Under the pieces are notes generated by a model, which was not told where the DNA came from, did no database searches, and worked only from the letters and a program-made list of their open reading frames with translations. Made by a program: the position numbers and the translations under genes. A stretch of DNA of 64,000 nucleotides from Pandoraea anhela (lineage in GTDB: Bacteria; Pseudomonadota; Gammaproteobacteria; Burkholderiales; Burkholderiaceae), in the NCBI RefSeq assembly GCF_902459655.1, contig NZ_CABPSB010000011.1:1-64000 (forward strand). The letters are read 5' to 3'. Of the stretch, positions 44,567 to 54,750 are shown piece by piece (the stretch's first letter is position 1; each line of letters starts with the position of its first letter).

Positions 44567-44773
44567 CACCTGCGCGAGCAAGCCGTTGAAATTTTGTGAT
44601 AGACCGCGCGCAAGCCAAAAATGACATTTCGATCATGGCGCGTCGGTCGCATTCGCAGCGCTCACCGACGCACCGCTCGCGCCGTCCATGAAAGCGTTCA
44701 TGACGGCCGCCGCGAACGCCGTGTGAAATTGACGGCGTCATCGAACAACAGGACGAATGAGAGGGGCAGCGCG

Positions 44774-45976
44774 ATGGCAGATGGGATGGTAGCCGGGATG
44801 GCAAACACGGTAGGGCAAAGCACCAAACTGGCGAGTAGCCATGCTTCGCACGCGCAACCGGGCAAACCGGTGAGCCCTCCCGTCTACCGGCAATCGACGC
44901 TGACTTTTGAGACGGTGGCCGAGCTCGATGCGGTCAAGGGCTCCGCATTCACTTACGGCAGGCATGGCAATCCGACGACCCGGCAGATCGAGCGCTTGTT
45001 GTGCGATCTCGAAGGGGCGCATGGCGCAATGCTCACGCCGAGTGGGCTGAGCGCCATCACGACGGCCATTTCGGCCGTCGTGCGGCCGGGCGATCACATC
45101 CTCGTGGCGGACTCGGTGTACGGGCCGACACGTGAGTTCTGCGATCGCACGCTGCGACGTTGGGGCGTGGACGTGACGTATTACGCCCCCACGATCGGTA
45201 GCCAGATCGGCACGCTCATGCGTTCCACGACGCGACTGGTGGTCGCGGAGTCGCCCGGCTCGCTCACTTTCGAGATGCAGGATATTCCCGCGCTCGCGGA
45301 AGCGGCGCATTGGCATGGCGCGTTGCTGATGATCGACAACACCTGGGGTACGCCGCTGCATTTCGCGTCGTTCGCGCATGGGGTCGATATTTCGGTGCAT
45401 TCCGCGTCGAAATACATCGGCGGCCATGCCGACCTTTGCATGGGCGTGATCCTCGCCGCAGAACCCGTCTATGGCGAGATTCGTGCGTGTTACCGCGAAT
45501 TGGGGTTGGCGGTCGGGGCTGACGATGCGGCATTGGCGCTTCGCGGACTCCGGACTCTCGCGCCCCGTCTCGCTTGCCATCAGCGAGGAGCGATCAATAT
45601 CGCGGCATGGCTGTACGGACGCCCCGAAGTCGCCGACGTCCTGTATCCGGCACTGCCCACCGCAGCCGGTCACGCGATCTGGCGGCGTGATTTCACCGGG
45701 GCCTGCGGCCTTTTCGGCGTACTGCTTCGCGACGCGTATGACGCCAGAACCGTCGCCTCGATGGTGAACCGGCTGTCGCTGTTCAGTCTGGGCTACAGCT
45801 GGGGCGGCTTCGAAAGCCTTGTATTGCCGTGCGATCCACGTGGGACGCGCACGGCCACGACATGGGCGCACGAGGGCGCGCTCGTGCGTTTTCACATCGG
45901 ACTCGAGAACGTCGACGACCTCAAAGCCGATCTCGATCGAGCGCTACGCACCCTGAACGACAAGACAACTGCTTGA
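44774..45976 (+). CDS. metC: Cystathionine beta-lyase-like PLP enzyme
   Basis: The 400-residue protein is a Cys/Met-metabolism PLP enzyme. It has FTYGRHGNPTTRQIERLLCDLEGA (Tyr61 and Arg63 contact the neighbouring subunit's PLP), ESPGSLTFEMQDIP typical of MetC rather than gamma-synthases, IDNTWGTPLHF and Lys213 in SVHSASKYIGGHAD. MetC releases a thiol, pyruvate and ammonia by beta-elimination from cystathionine, cystine or related thioethers. It follows the racemase by 207 bp and directly precedes the ABC importer genes, so its substrate is probably imported rather than made for methionine synthesis. Confidence 0.85.
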   Translation: MADGMVAGMANTVGQSTKLASSHASHAQPGKPVSPPVYRQSTLTFETVAELDAVKGSAFTYGRHGNPTTRQIERLLCDLEGAHGAMLTPSGLSAITTAISAVVRPGDHILVADSVYGPTREFCDRTLRRWGVDVTYYAPTIGSQIGTLMRSTTRLVVAESPGSLTFEMQDIPALAEAAHWHGALLMIDNTWGTPLHFASFAHGVDISVHSASKYIGGHADLCMGVILAAEPVYGEIRACYRELGLAVGADDAALALRGLRTLAPRLACHQRGAINIAAWLYGRPEVADVLYPALPTAAGHAIWRRDFTGACGLFGVLLRDAYDARTVASMVNRLSLFSLGYSWGGFESLVLPCDPRGTRTATTWAHEGALVRFHIGLENVDDLKADLDRALRTLNDKTTA

Positions 45977-45995
45977 TACCCCCAGGAGAAATGAG

Positions 45996-46835
45996 ATGAA
46001 TCAAAACCGTGCGAAATACCTGCCGTGGCTCGCTATCGTATTGTCGGCCGCCACGCTGACGGCCAGAGCCGACCAGTTGGACGACGTCATGCGGCGAGGC
46101 GAATTGGTGTGCGGCGTGCTCGGCACCGACGAGCCGTTCAGCTACATGAAAGACCCGAGCACGCGCGAGATCGTCGGCTACGACGTCGATCTTTGCTATA
46201 CGGTCGCCAAGGGGCTGGGCGTCAAGGCGACGCTCAAGCAGATTTCGGCCGCCGCACGAATCCCGGAGTTGCAGCAAGGGCGTGTGGATTTGCTCGCCGC
46301 ATCGCTCACGCATAACAAGGAGCGCGAATCGCAGATCGATTTCTCCGTCTCCACGTTCATCGCCGGCCAGAAGGCGATGGTGCGCCGTGACAGCGGCATC
46401 ACGACGCTGGCGCAGCTCAATGGCAAGCGCGTGCTGACCATCAAAGGCTCCACGATGGAGGCCAACATTGCCGCGAAGCTCAAGGGCGCACAAACCATTT
46501 CGTTCGACACGAATCCCCAGGCATTGCTGGCGCTTCAACAAGGAAAAGGCGTGGCGTATGTCAACGACGAGACCAGCCTGGTCGGCAATCTCGCCAAGAT
46601 CGGCAGCGAAGCGAAAGACTACGTCCTGCTGCCGGAATACTTTTCCAAAGAGCATATCGCGCTCGGCATTCGCAAAAACGAGCCGCGTCTGAAAGCGAAG
46701 GTGGACGGGATTCTCACCGGCATGGAGGCGAGCGGTGAGGCGCAGAAAGCCTACGACAAGTGGTTCGGTCCCGGCACGAAGATGAACCTGCCTGCGCGCA
46801 GCTTCAAGATCGAGACGGACAAGATCGACGACTGA
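45996..46835 (+). CDS. Amino acid ABC transporter substrate-binding protein
   Basis: The 279-residue binding protein has a signal peptide ending TARA. Core segments are RGELVCGVLGTDEPFSYMKD, IVGYDVDLCYTVAKGLG and RIPELQQGRVDLLAASLTHNKERESQIDFS. The cysteines in VCGV and DLC are shared with the paralogue at 38682. AGGAG lies 8 nt before the ATG. It starts 19 bp after metC, inside the 11-kb operon, and should capture the amino acid that feeds MetC. Confidence 0.9.
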   Translation: MNQNRAKYLPWLAIVLSAATLTARADQLDDVMRRGELVCGVLGTDEPFSYMKDPSTREIVGYDVDLCYTVAKGLGVKATLKQISAAARIPELQQGRVDLLAASLTHNKERESQIDFSVSTFIAGQKAMVRRDSGITTLAQLNGKRVLTIKGSTMEANIAAKLKGAQTISFDTNPQALLALQQGKGVAYVNDETSLVGNLAKIGSEAKDYVLLPEYFSKEHIALGIRKNEPRLKAKVDGILTGMEASGEAQKAYDKWFGPGTKMNLPARSFKIETDKIDD

Positions 46836-46870
46836 TCACAGATCGTTTCCCCCAATCACATCGACGCTCC

Positions 46871-47569
46871 ATGGACTCGACTTTCCACTTCTCAACGGTA
46901 TTGCACGGGCAATACATTGAGTGGCTCATCAGCGGATTCAGGCTGTCGCTACTGCTCTCGGCGATGGCGTTCGCGCTGGCGCTGCCTTTGGCGATCGCCA
47001 TCGCCCTGATGCGCTTGTCACCGGTTCGCAGCGTACGCGCCGCGGGGCAGGGCTACGTCGAAACCGTGCGCAATATTCCGCTACTGGCGCACATGTTGTT
47101 CTGGTATTTCGGCGCGCCGCAGATCCTTCCGCACGTCGTCAAGGTCTGGCTCTACAGCATGAACGTGGAGTTCGTCAGCGCGTTGATCGCGCTGGTGATG
47201 TACACGGCCGCCTACATGGCAGAGGACATTCGGAGCGGAATTCGGTCCATTCCCAGGGAGCAACTGGAGGCGAGCCGTGCGCTGGGCTTCGGGTTTCTCC
47301 ATTCGATGCGCCTGATCGTATTGCCGCAATCGCTTCGTGTGATCGTGCCGCCGCTTGCGAATCAGACGCTGAATCTGTGGAAGAACTCGAGCGTTGCGAC
47401 CGTCATCGGCGTGGCGGAGATGATGTACCAGTCGCAGCAGGTCGAGAGCGCAACGTTCCGGGGATTCGAATCGTTTGCGTTTGCGACGTTCGCCTATCTG
47501 AGCGTGTCGATTCTGATATGCACGTTCTCGGTCTGGTATCAGCGCAAGTTTCCGGTGAGGAGTATTTGA
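46871..47569 (+). CDS. Amino acid ABC transporter permease (GltJ-like)
   Basis: The 232-residue permease has [22 protein letters not shown], the ATPase-contact loop [28 protein letters not shown] and [25 protein letters not shown]. It is paralogous to the gene at 37967, begins 35 bp after the binding protein gene, and is followed after 2 bp by its partner permease. Confidence 0.9.
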   Translation: MDSTFHFSTVLHGQYIEWLISGFRLSLLLSAMAFALALPLAIAIALMRLSPVRSVRAAGQGYVETVRNIPLLAHMLFWYFGAPQILPHVVKVWLYSMNVEFVSALIALVMYTAAYMAEDIRSGIRSIPREQLEASRALGFGFLHSMRLIVLPQSLRVIVPPLANQTLNLWKNSSVATVIGVAEMMYQSQQVESATFRGFESFAFATFAYLSVSILICTFSVWYQRKFPVRSI

Positions 47570-47571
47570 GC

Positions 47572-48267
47572 ATGGTCGACGTTTTGCAAAATTACGGCCT
47601 GTACTACCTCATCGGTCAGTACCCGAACGGGCCACTCGGCGGGCTGGCGCTCACGCTACTGCTGGCCGCTGCCGGTCTGGTGCTGGCAGTGCCGGTCGGT
47701 GTGATTTTCGGGCTGTGCCGTACGAGCCCCTTCGCGGTGTTGCGGCTTCCCGTCACCGCGCTGGTCTTTGCCGTGAGAGGGACCCCGCTGCTGATGGTGA
47801 TCTTCTGGGCGTACTTCCTGCTGCCGTCGGTGACTGGGCATCGCACGGACCAGTTCGGCACGATGCTCGTCTCGCTCGTCATTTTCGACGCCGCGTATCT
47901 GGCGGAGATCGTGCGGGCGGGGATCCAGGGCTTGCCACGCGGACAGATGGAAACCGCCCGGTCGCTGGGACTCAGTTACATGGAAGCGATGTTCAAAGTC
48001 ATTCTTCCCCAGGCACTGCGCAACATGCTGCCGTCACTGCTGAACCAGCTGGTGTCGACCATCAAGGAGACGTCCCTCGGTTACATCATCAGCCTGCCGG
48101 AACTGTCGTTCATCGCAGGTCAGATATCCGCGCAGGTCGTATCGAAGTCGGTCGAAGTCTACGTGATGCTGGGGCTGAGCTACTTCCTGATGTGCTTCGC
48201 ACTGACCCGCTCCGCATTCACACTGGAAAAGCGGCTTGCGATTCGCACCGCTTCGTCAAAGGTCTAA
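47572..48267 (+). CDS. Amino acid ABC transporter permease (GltK-like)
   Basis: The 231-residue permease opens [20 protein letters not shown], nearly the same as the gene at 37223. It has [45 protein letters not shown] and [24 protein letters not shown] precedes the ATG. It pairs with the permease 2 bp upstream and ends 2 bp before the ATPase gene. Confidence 0.9.
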   Translation: MVDVLQNYGLYYLIGQYPNGPLGGLALTLLLAAAGLVLAVPVGVIFGLCRTSPFAVLRLPVTALVFAVRGTPLLMVIFWAYFLLPSVTGHRTDQFGTMLVSLVIFDAAYLAEIVRAGIQGLPRGQMETARSLGLSYMEAMFKVILPQALRNMLPSLLNQLVSTIKETSLGYIISLPELSFIAGQISAQVVSKSVEVYVMLGLSYFLMCFALTRSAFTLEKRLAIRTASSKV

Positions 48268-48269
48268 AG

Positions 48270-49019
48270 ATGATCAAGATTGAGAATGTCAACAAGTGGT
48301 ATGGCGATTACCACGCCCTTGTCGACGTGAACGAAGTGATTTCCAAGGGCGAGGTCGTGGTGATTTGCGGTCCGTCCGGCTCGGGGAAGTCGACGTTGAT
48401 CCGCACGTTGAACCGTCTGGAGATGATTCAGTCCGGCACGATTCACGTCGATGGGAAGAACATCTACGAACGCGGTATCGACGTGAATGCCTTGCGCAGC
48501 AATATCGGCTTCGTGTTTCAGCAGTTCAATCTGTTCCCACATCTGAGTGTGCTGGAGAACTGCATCATGGCGCCGATGCGGTTGCGTCGGCAGAGCCGGA
48601 AGGACGCCGAGGCGTTTGCCATGAGCCTGCTCGAACGCGTCGGCTTGCCGAGCAAGGCGGCGTCGTATCCCTCGCAGCTCTCGGGCGGGCAGCAGCAGCG
48701 TGTGGCGATCGCCCGCGCACTGGCGATGCGCCCGCCCGTGATGTTGTTTGACGAGCCGACGTCTGCGCTGGATCCCGAGATGGTCAACGAGGTGCTCCAG
48801 GTCATGAAGGGGCTGGCGAAAGACGGCATGACGATGGTCTGCGTAACCCATGAGATGTCGTTTGCGCGAGAAGTCTCCGATCGCGTCATCTTCATGGATC
48901 AGGGATGCATCGTGGAGCGCGCCGAGCCGAACCGCTTCTTCCGCTCTCCGGAAAGCCCGCGCGCCCGGAAATTCCTGGCGGATATCCGGCTGCCGATGAA
49001 CGACACGTGCCTTTCATGA
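48270..49019 (+). CDS. Amino acid ABC transporter ATP-binding protein
   Basis: The 249-residue ATPase has Walker [11 protein letters not shown]-loop [10 protein letters not shown], signature LSGGQQQR, Walker [14 protein letters not shown] and the H-loop VTHE. It follows its permease by 2 bp and its TGA overlaps the ATG of the acetolactate synthase gene. The paralogous transporter at 37223-39518 lacks its own ATPase, so this protein may serve both. Confidence 0.92.
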   Translation: MIKIENVNKWYGDYHALVDVNEVISKGEVVVICGPSGSGKSTLIRTLNRLEMIQSGTIHVDGKNIYERGIDVNALRSNIGFVFQQFNLFPHLSVLENCIMAPMRLRRQSRKDAEAFAMSLLERVGLPSKAASYPSQLSGGQQQRVAIARALAMRPPVMLFDEPTSALDPEMVNEVLQVMKGLAKDGMTMVCVTHEMSFAREVSDRVIFMDQGCIVERAEPNRFFRSPESPRARKFLADIRLPMNDTCLS

Positions 49020-50803
49020 TGCCCTCGGAATTCAAGACCGCCGCAAACGCGCCAACGGGGGCGAACGGCACGCATGACCCGAGCGCAGGCGAGTCCGCCC
49101 GCCTCGCATCGATGAGCGGTGCGGCGATGGTGCTCGAGGCGCTCGTGATGGAAGGCGTCGATACGATTTGGGGCTACCCGGGCGGCGCTGTACTGCCGTT
49201 CTACGACGCATTGGCGCAACAAGACAGGATCGAGCACATTCTCGTGCGCCATGAGCAAGCGGCGATTCACGCGGCGGACGGATATTCCCGGGCGACCGGC
49301 AGTGTCGGCGTCGCGCTCGTGACGTCGGGGCCGGGCGTCACGAATGCGGTCACGGGGATTGCGACCGCCTATTTCGACTCCATTCCGCTGGTCGTCATCT
49401 CGGGCAATGTGCCGCTCTCGGTCATCGGGCAGGACGCCTTTCAGGAGTGCGATGCCGTCGGCATCACACGGCCTGTCGTCAAGCACAGCTTTCTGGTGCG
49501 GCGGGTGGAAGATATTCCCGCGACGATGAAAAAGGCATTCCATATCGCCAGAACGGGGCGCCCCGGCCCCGTACATGTCGACGTGCCGAAGGACGTTGCA
49601 TTGGCCGTCGGGAGGTTCGAGTATCCCGAGCGGTTGGCGTTGCGGTCCTATCGACCTGCGTCTGCCGGGCATTCCGGGCACATTCGGCAGGCTGCGAGGC
49701 TGTTGCGCGGTGCCAGCGCGCCGTTGATTTACACCGGGGGCGGCGTGATCGCGTCGGCGTCGGCGAGTGACGTCATCGAGTTGGCATCGCTGCTCGATGC
49801 GCCGGTCACCAGTACGTTGATGGGGCTCGGCGCGTTCCCGGCGTCGGATCCCCGTTTCATCGGCATGCCCGGAATGCACGGGACCTATGAGGCGAATCAG
49901 GCCATGCAGGCGTGCGACGTGATAATCGCCATCGGCGCGCGCTTCGACGACCGGGTCATCGGCAATGTGGATGACTTCTGCTCACGCGCTCGCGAGATTA
50001 TCCATATCGACATCGACCCTGCGTCCATCGCGAAACGGGTGCGTCCCACCGTGCCGATCGTGGGCGACGCGCGTTGTGTCGTCGCAGAACTCAACCGGGT
50101 GTTGCGCGAGGACTCGGCCAGCAACGCGTCGCGCGATGCCTGGTGGGCACAAATTGCCACGTGGCGGGCGCGTCAGTGTCTCGCTTACAACGACACCGGC
50201 GAAATCATCAAGCCGCAGTTCGTCATCGAGACGATCGCCGCACTGACGGGGGGCAACGCATTCATCTGTGCCGATGTCGGGCAACACCAGATGTGGACGG
50301 CACAGTATTTCGGCTTTGATCGTCCGAGGCGTTGGGTGAATTCCGGTGGATTGGGGACCATGGGCGTCGGTCTGCCGTTCGCGATGGGGGTCAAGCGTGC
50401 ATTTCCCGATCACGATGTGTTCACGGTGACGGGCGACGGATCCATCCAGATGTGCATTCAGGAGCTTTCCACCTGCCGGCAGTACGACCTGCCCATCAAG
50501 ATCGTCTCGCTGAACAACGGTCATCTCGGCATGGTCAAGCAATTGCAGGACGTGGAGTACGGCAAACGCCGCTCACATTCCTACATGGAAGCACTGCCCG
50601 ATTTTGCGGCGTTGGCCCGGGCGTATGGGCACGTCGGGCTCAGGATCGACCGCCGTGCCGACGTGGAAGGGGCGATTCGCGAGGCGATGGCGATGAAGGA
50701 CCGCACCGTCTTCATGGATTTTCACGTCGATCCGGCCGCAGATGTGTGGCCGATGGTGCGTAGCGGCCGGGGGCTGGAGGACATGTTGCTTCCCTCGGCC
50801 TGA
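49016..50803 (+). CDS. Acetolactate synthase large subunit-like ThDP enzyme
   Basis: The 595-residue protein has the three-domain acetolactate synthase layout. The catalytic Glu80 lies in [42 protein letters not shown] is typical of the AHAS large subunit. The ThDP/Mg motif [17 protein letters not shown] ends in NNG. It should condense pyruvate, giving acetolactate, or a related 2-oxo acid. The first 33 residues are an unconserved extension; translation from the ATGATG at 49016 is supported by overlap with the ATPase stop (ATGA). No regulatory small subunit (ilvH/N) or ilvC follows, so it is a catabolic or specialised copy rather than the housekeeping valine enzyme. Confidence 0.82.
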   Translation: MMPSEFKTAANAPTGANGTHDPSAGESARLASMSGAAMVLEALVMEGVDTIWGYPGGAVLPFYDALAQQDRIEHILVRHEQAAIHAADGYSRATGSVGVALVTSGPGVTNAVTGIATAYFDSIPLVVISGNVPLSVIGQDAFQECDAVGITRPVVKHSFLVRRVEDIPATMKKAFHIARTGRPGPVHVDVPKDVALAVGRFEYPERLALRSYRPASAGHSGHIRQAARLLRGASAPLIYTGGGVIASASASDVIELASLLDAPVTSTLMGLGAFPASDPRFIGMPGMHGTYEANQAMQACDVIIAIGARFDDRVIGNVDDFCSRAREIIHIDIDPASIAKRVRPTVPIVGDARCVVAELNRVLREDSASNASRDAWWAQIATWRARQCLAYNDTGEIIKPQFVIETIAALTGGNAFICADVGQHQMWTAQYFGFDRPRRWVNSGGLGTMGVGLPFAMGVKRAFPDHDVFTVTGDGSIQMCIQELSTCRQYDLPIKIVSLNNGHLGMVKQLQDVEYGKRRSHSYMEALPDFAALARAYGHVGLRIDRRADVEGAIREAMAMKDRTVFMDFHVDPAADVWPMVRSGRGLEDMLLPSA

Positions 50804-50887
50804 CGTTCGCGAAGCCGGCCAGCGCGAGAGGGCGTCGGCGCCCTGCGTCGACACCACACCGGCATCATTCCCTATCGAGAGAGACAG

Positions 50888-53551
50888 ATGAGTCAGCAAG
50901 CGGCCGGCGTCGTACCGGCAGGAGACGAAGACGAGCAGGAAACCCGGGAGTGGCTCGATTCCCTGGATTCGGTGCTGAAGTACGGTGGCCCGGCGCGCGC
51001 CAGGTTTCTACTGGACCAACTTGAAGCGCATGCCAGGAACCTCAAGATTCAACGGGGGGCTGCGCCTTACTCGGCGTACCAGAATACGATTGCTGCCGAC
51101 GAGCAGCATCGTTATCCCGGCGACCTGGCGCTGGAGCAGCGGCTCACGTCCATCATGCGATGGAATGCGCTGGCGATGGTCGTGCGCGCGAACAAGTCTT
51201 ACGGCGAGTTGGGCGGGCATATCGCAAGCTATGCTTCGGCGGCAGAATTGTTCGAGGTCGGGTTTCATCACTTTTTCCGTGCCGACGGACCGCATGGCAA
51301 GGGGGATCTGGTGTACTTCCAGCCGCATTCCGCCCCCGGTGTCTATGCGCGGGCTTATCTGGAGGGACGCCTGAGCGAGAGCGCGCTGGCGAACTATCGA
51401 CAGGAAGTCGGCAAGGAGGGGCTGTGCTCGTACCCGCATCCCTGGCTGATGCCTGATTTCTGGCAGTTCCCCACGGGATCGATGGGGATTGGTCCCATCA
51501 GCGCCATCTATCAGGCGCGTTTTCTGCGCTACCTCGAACACCGCAAGATTTCGCAGACGGAAGGCCGCAGAGTGTGGGGCGTTTTCGGTGACGGCGAGAT
51601 GGACGAGCCGGAATCCATCGCGGCGCTCTCGCTTGCCGCCCGCGAGAAGCTCGATAACCTGACGTTCATCATCAACTGCAACCTGCAACGGCTCGACGGT
51701 CCGGTGCGCGGCAATGGTCAGGTCATCAACGAGCTGGAGGCGCTGTTCTCGGGCGCCGGATGGAATGTCATCAAGGTGATTTGGGGATCGGAGTGGGATG
51801 CCCTGTTTGCGCGGGACAAGAACTATGCGTTGCTGCGCCGCTTCTCGACGATGGTGGACGGGGAGTACCAGACCCTGGGCGCGAAGGACGGCGAGTACAA
51901 CCTGTCGCACTTCTTCGATACCGATCCGGAGCTCAAGGCATTGGTCAGCGAATTGACGACGGCGGAGATCGACGGATTGCGCCGTGGCGGTCACGACTTC
52001 AAGAAGCTTTACGCCGCATATCGGGCCGCGACCGAGCATAAAGGTCGACCGACCGTGATTCTCGCGAAGACGAAAAAAGGTTTCGGGATGGGCGACGCCG
52101 GCGAGTCTCGCATGACGGCGCACCAGCAGAAGAAGCTCGATGTCGAGGCGCTGCGCGCGTTCCGAAACCGCTTTTCCATTCCGCTGGACGATGACGCCGT
52201 AGATGAAATGCGCTTCTATCGCCCTGCCGAATCCACACCGGAATTCGCCTACCTGCATGCGCGCCGGGCGGCGCTGGGGGGATACCTGCCGCAACGCGCC
52301 CGCCAGGCCGAGCCGGTCGCGGTGCCGTCGCTGGAGCGCTTCGGGCAGTTTGCGCTCGCGGGTGACGAGCGCGAGACGTCCACGACAACGTGTCTCGTGC
52401 GGTTGTTCACCCATCTGCTCAAGGACAAGACGATCGGACCGCGCGTCGTGCCGATCGTCGCCGACGAGGCGCGGACTTTCGGCATGGCCAATCTGTTCCG
52501 CCAGATCGGGATCTACTCGCCTGTCGGTCAGATGTACGAGCCGGAAGATGCCGGATCCATGCTGTTTTACAAGGAAGCCGTCGACGGTCAGTTACTGGAG
52601 GAGGGGATCACGGAGGCCGGCGCCATCGCGTCATGGACGGCGGCGGCGACGTCCTACAGCGTCAACGGCGTGCCCATGCTGCCGTTCTACATCTACTACT
52701 CGATGTTCGGTTTCCAGCGTGTGGGCGATCTCATCTGGGCGGCTGCCGATCAGCGTGCGAGGGGCTTTCTCATCGGCGCGACGTCCGGCAAAACCACGCT
52801 GGCCGGCGAAGGCCTGCAACACCAGGACGGCACCAGCCATGTCGTTGCGGCGACCGTGCCCAATTGCCGTGCGTATGACCCGGCCTTCGCCGGCGAGGCG
52901 GCGGTGATCGTTCATCACGGCGCCAGGCGCATGATGGAAGAGCATGCGGACGAGTTCTACTACATCACCGTAGGCAACGAAAATTACCCGCAGGCGCCGT
53001 TGGCCGACGATCAGCACGAGGCTGTCATCAAGGGAATGTATCGATTCCGCGAGTTGTCCCCGACGCATGGCTTGGCGGACAAACGCGTGAGACTGCTGGG
53101 ATCCGGCGCGATCTTGCGTGAAGTGATTGCTGCGGGCGACGTGCTGGCTCAGGTGTGGGGCATCGGCGTGGAAATCTGGAGCGTGACCAGTTTCTCCGAG
53201 CTGGCTCGCGACGCGCGGGAGTGCGAGCGCCTGGGCTTGTTCAGCGACGCGTCGACACCGCAGTCATATGTCGGCACATGCCTCGCGGGCGATGTGCCGA
53301 TCGTCGCGGCGACGGATTACGTTCGTGCCTATCCTCAACTGATCGCCTCCTACGTGCGAGCGCCATACACGGTGTTAGGCACGGACGGTTTCGGGCGCAG
53401 CGACACCCGCGCACAGCTGAGAGGATACTTCGAGGTCGATCGCGACCATATCGTTGCCGCCGCGATCAAGGCCGTCATGCCTGAACGCCATGGCGAAGCG
53501 CTAGAGCGCTATGGGATTGCGGCCGGGCCGGGCGGCCCCTGGGAGGCGTGA
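50888..53551 (+). CDS. aceE: Pyruvate dehydrogenase E1 component, homodimeric type
   Basis: The 887-residue protein matches the AceE family over its length. It has the N-terminal E2-contacting segment (ETREWLDSLDSVLKYGGPARARFLL), the ThDP/Mg motif GDGEMDEPESIAAL through NLTFIINCNLQRLDGPVRGNG, GHDFKKLYAAY and KTKKGFGMG in the active site, and the C-terminal transketolase-like domain. It decarboxylates pyruvate or a close 2-oxo acid and passes the acyl group to a lipoyl E2. No E2 (aceF) or E3 gene follows, unlike the housekeeping operon. A relaxed-specificity copy working with the host E2/E3, or a stand-alone decarboxylase, is possible. It ends the 11-kb operon, 84 bp after the acetolactate synthase gene. 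Confidence 0.88.
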   Translation: MSQQAAGVVPAGDEDEQETREWLDSLDSVLKYGGPARARFLLDQLEAHARNLKIQRGAAPYSAYQNTIAADEQHRYPGDLALEQRLTSIMRWNALAMVVRANKSYGELGGHIASYASAAELFEVGFHHFFRADGPHGKGDLVYFQPHSAPGVYARAYLEGRLSESALANYRQEVGKEGLCSYPHPWLMPDFWQFPTGSMGIGPISAIYQARFLRYLEHRKISQTEGRRVWGVFGDGEMDEPESIAALSLAAREKLDNLTFIINCNLQRLDGPVRGNGQVINELEALFSGAGWNVIKVIWGSEWDALFARDKNYALLRRFSTMVDGEYQTLGAKDGEYNLSHFFDTDPELKALVSELTTAEIDGLRRGGHDFKKLYAAYRAATEHKGRPTVILAKTKKGFGMGDAGESRMTAHQQKKLDVEALRAFRNRFSIPLDDDAVDEMRFYRPAESTPEFAYLHARRAALGGYLPQRARQAEPVAVPSLERFGQFALAGDERETSTTTCLVRLFTHLLKDKTIGPRVVPIVADEARTFGMANLFRQIGIYSPVGQMYEPEDAGSMLFYKEAVDGQLLEEGITEAGAIASWTAAATSYSVNGVPMLPFYIYYSMFGFQRVGDLIWAAADQRARGFLIGATSGKTTLAGEGLQHQDGTSHVVAATVPNCRAYDPAFAGEAAVIVHHGARRMMEEHADEFYYITVGNENYPQAPLADDQHEAVIKGMYRFRELSPTHGLADKRVRLLGSGAILREVIAAGDVLAQVWGIGVEIWSVTSFSELARDARECERLGLFSDASTPQSYVGTCLAGDVPIVAATDYVRAYPQLIASYVRAPYTVLGTDGFGRSDTRAQLRGYFEVDRDHIVAAAIKAVMPERHGEALERYGIAAGPGGPWEA

Positions 53552-53580
53552 TCGAATCGAATCGCATCGAATCGCATCGA
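53551..53580. repeat. 10-bp tandem repeat, three copies
   Basis: ATCGAATCGA followed by two copies of ATCGCATCGA, directly at the end of aceE (its last base is in the first copy). Confidence 0.9.
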
Positions 53581-53628
53581 TGGGGTCGGCTGGCGCGCGG
53601 CCGCATGAGACATGTGCCGCAGCGCCTC

Positions 53629-53657
53629 GACCTGTCCCGGTTCGACCGGGACAGGTC
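53629..53657. terminator. Hairpin between convergent genes, no T-tract
   Basis: GACCTGTCCCGGT (53629-53641) and ACCGGGACAGGTC (53645-53657) form a perfect 13-bp stem with a TCG loop, between the convergent aceE and garR-like genes. No T-run follows on either strand. Confidence 0.5.
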
Positions 53658-53733
53658 AACCGCTTCGGGCAGTCCGTCGATCTGGCGGAAGCCCGCAGCA
53701 TGTCGCCCGGCATGTCGCCCGGCATGTCACGCA

Positions 53734-54612
53734 TTACCCGATCGTGTGGTTCGACATGCTTTCGATGGATTTGATCAGGGCGGAGTGGTCGAGCGTCTCG
53801 TCGCCTTGTGCCGCGATCACGCTGAATAGCTGGGCGCAGGATGCCGTGTTGGGCAACGCAACCCCCAGCGTGCGGGCGCTATCGAGCGCGAGGCGAAGGT
53901 CCTTTTGGTGCAGCTTGCTACGGAAGCCGGGCGCGAATGTGCGCTCGATCATGCGCTGACCATGTACTTCCAGAATTCGCGACGAAGCGAAACCTCCCAT
54001 GAGCGCTTCCCGTACTTTTGCCGGGTCTGCGCCGGCCTTGGAGGCGAATACGAGGGCCTCGCTCACGGCCTCGATGGTCAGCGCCACAATAATCTGATTC
54101 GCGATCTTGCAGGTCTGGCCCGCACCGGCGCCACCAACGAGCGTGACGTTCTTGCCCATCGCATCGAACAACGGCTTCACGCGCGCGAACGCAGATTCGG
54201 TGCCCCCGACCATGATCGTCAACGACGCCGCTTTTGCGCCGACTTCGCCGCCGGAGACCGGCGCGTCGAGATAGTCGCAACCGAGCGCATCGATTCGCGA
54301 GGCATATTCCTTGGTCTTGAGCGGGTCGATCGAACTCATGTCGATGACCGTCTTGCCGGCGCTCAGGCCGCTCGCCACCCCGTTGTCCGCGAACAGGACC
54401 GCCTCGACGTCGGGCGTGTCGGGAAGCATGGTGATAATGACATCCGCTCGCTGCGCGACCTCCCGAGGGGAGTCGCAGCCAATGACGCCGTTCAGCGCTG
54501 CCGGCAGCGCACCGTTGCGTTTGTAAGTGAACAGTGAATGGCCCTGCGCGAGCAGGTGCGCCGCCATGGGGGCGCCCATAACGCCCAAGCCGATAAATCC
54601 GATGTTTGTCAT
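53734..54612 (-). CDS. garR: 2-hydroxy-3-oxopropionate (tartronate semialdehyde) reductase
   Basis: The 292-residue protein is a beta-hydroxyacid dehydrogenase. It has IGFIGLGVMGAPMAAHLLAQGH (NAD(P) binding), DYLDAPVSGGEVGAKAASLTIMVGG (substrate binding) and GAGAGQTCKIANQIIVALTIEAVSEAL with the catalytic lysine (GxxxKxxxN). ELMG-like AGADPAKVREALMGGFASS and HQKDLRLAL fit GarR/GlxR. It reduces tartronate semialdehyde to glycerate, the last step of glucarate breakdown before glycerate kinase. The neighbouring dehydratase and aldolase support this over 3-hydroxyisobutyrate dehydrogenase. It is the last minus-strand gene of the set. Confidence 0.85.
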   Translation of the reverse strand: MTNIGFIGLGVMGAPMAAHLLAQGHSLFTYKRNGALPAALNGVIGCDSPREVAQRADVIITMLPDTPDVEAVLFADNGVASGLSAGKTVIDMSSIDPLKTKEYASRIDALGCDYLDAPVSGGEVGAKAASLTIMVGGTESAFARVKPLFDAMGKNVTLVGGAGAGQTCKIANQIIVALTIEAVSEALVFASKAGADPAKVREALMGGFASSRILEVHGQRMIERTFAPGFRSKLHQKDLRLALDSARTLGVALPNTASCAQLFSVIAAQGDETLDHSALIKSIESMSNHTIG

Positions 54613-54660
54613 ATTGAGTCCTGCATGCGAAGGAGGGAGGGCAGCGTTTCGCCGAAGCGA

Positions 54661-54690
54661 GGCGAATCAAGGCAAATCAAGGCAAATCGA
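54661..54690. repeat. 10-bp tandem repeat, three copies
   Basis: GGCGAATCAA, GGCAAATCAA, GGCAAATCGA lie between the glucarate dehydratase stop and the reductase start. Confidence 0.85.
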
Positions 54691-54750
54691 GATGACTGCC
54701 CTGATACGCCGGATCATCGCAATCGTCGGCGGCGATGTCGCCGGATGGCG

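Noticed and set aside
49016-50803. Reading the acetolactate synthase as the housekeeping ilvI/ilvB
   Set aside because: No small subunit or ilvC follows and the gene overlaps an amino acid transporter ATPase.
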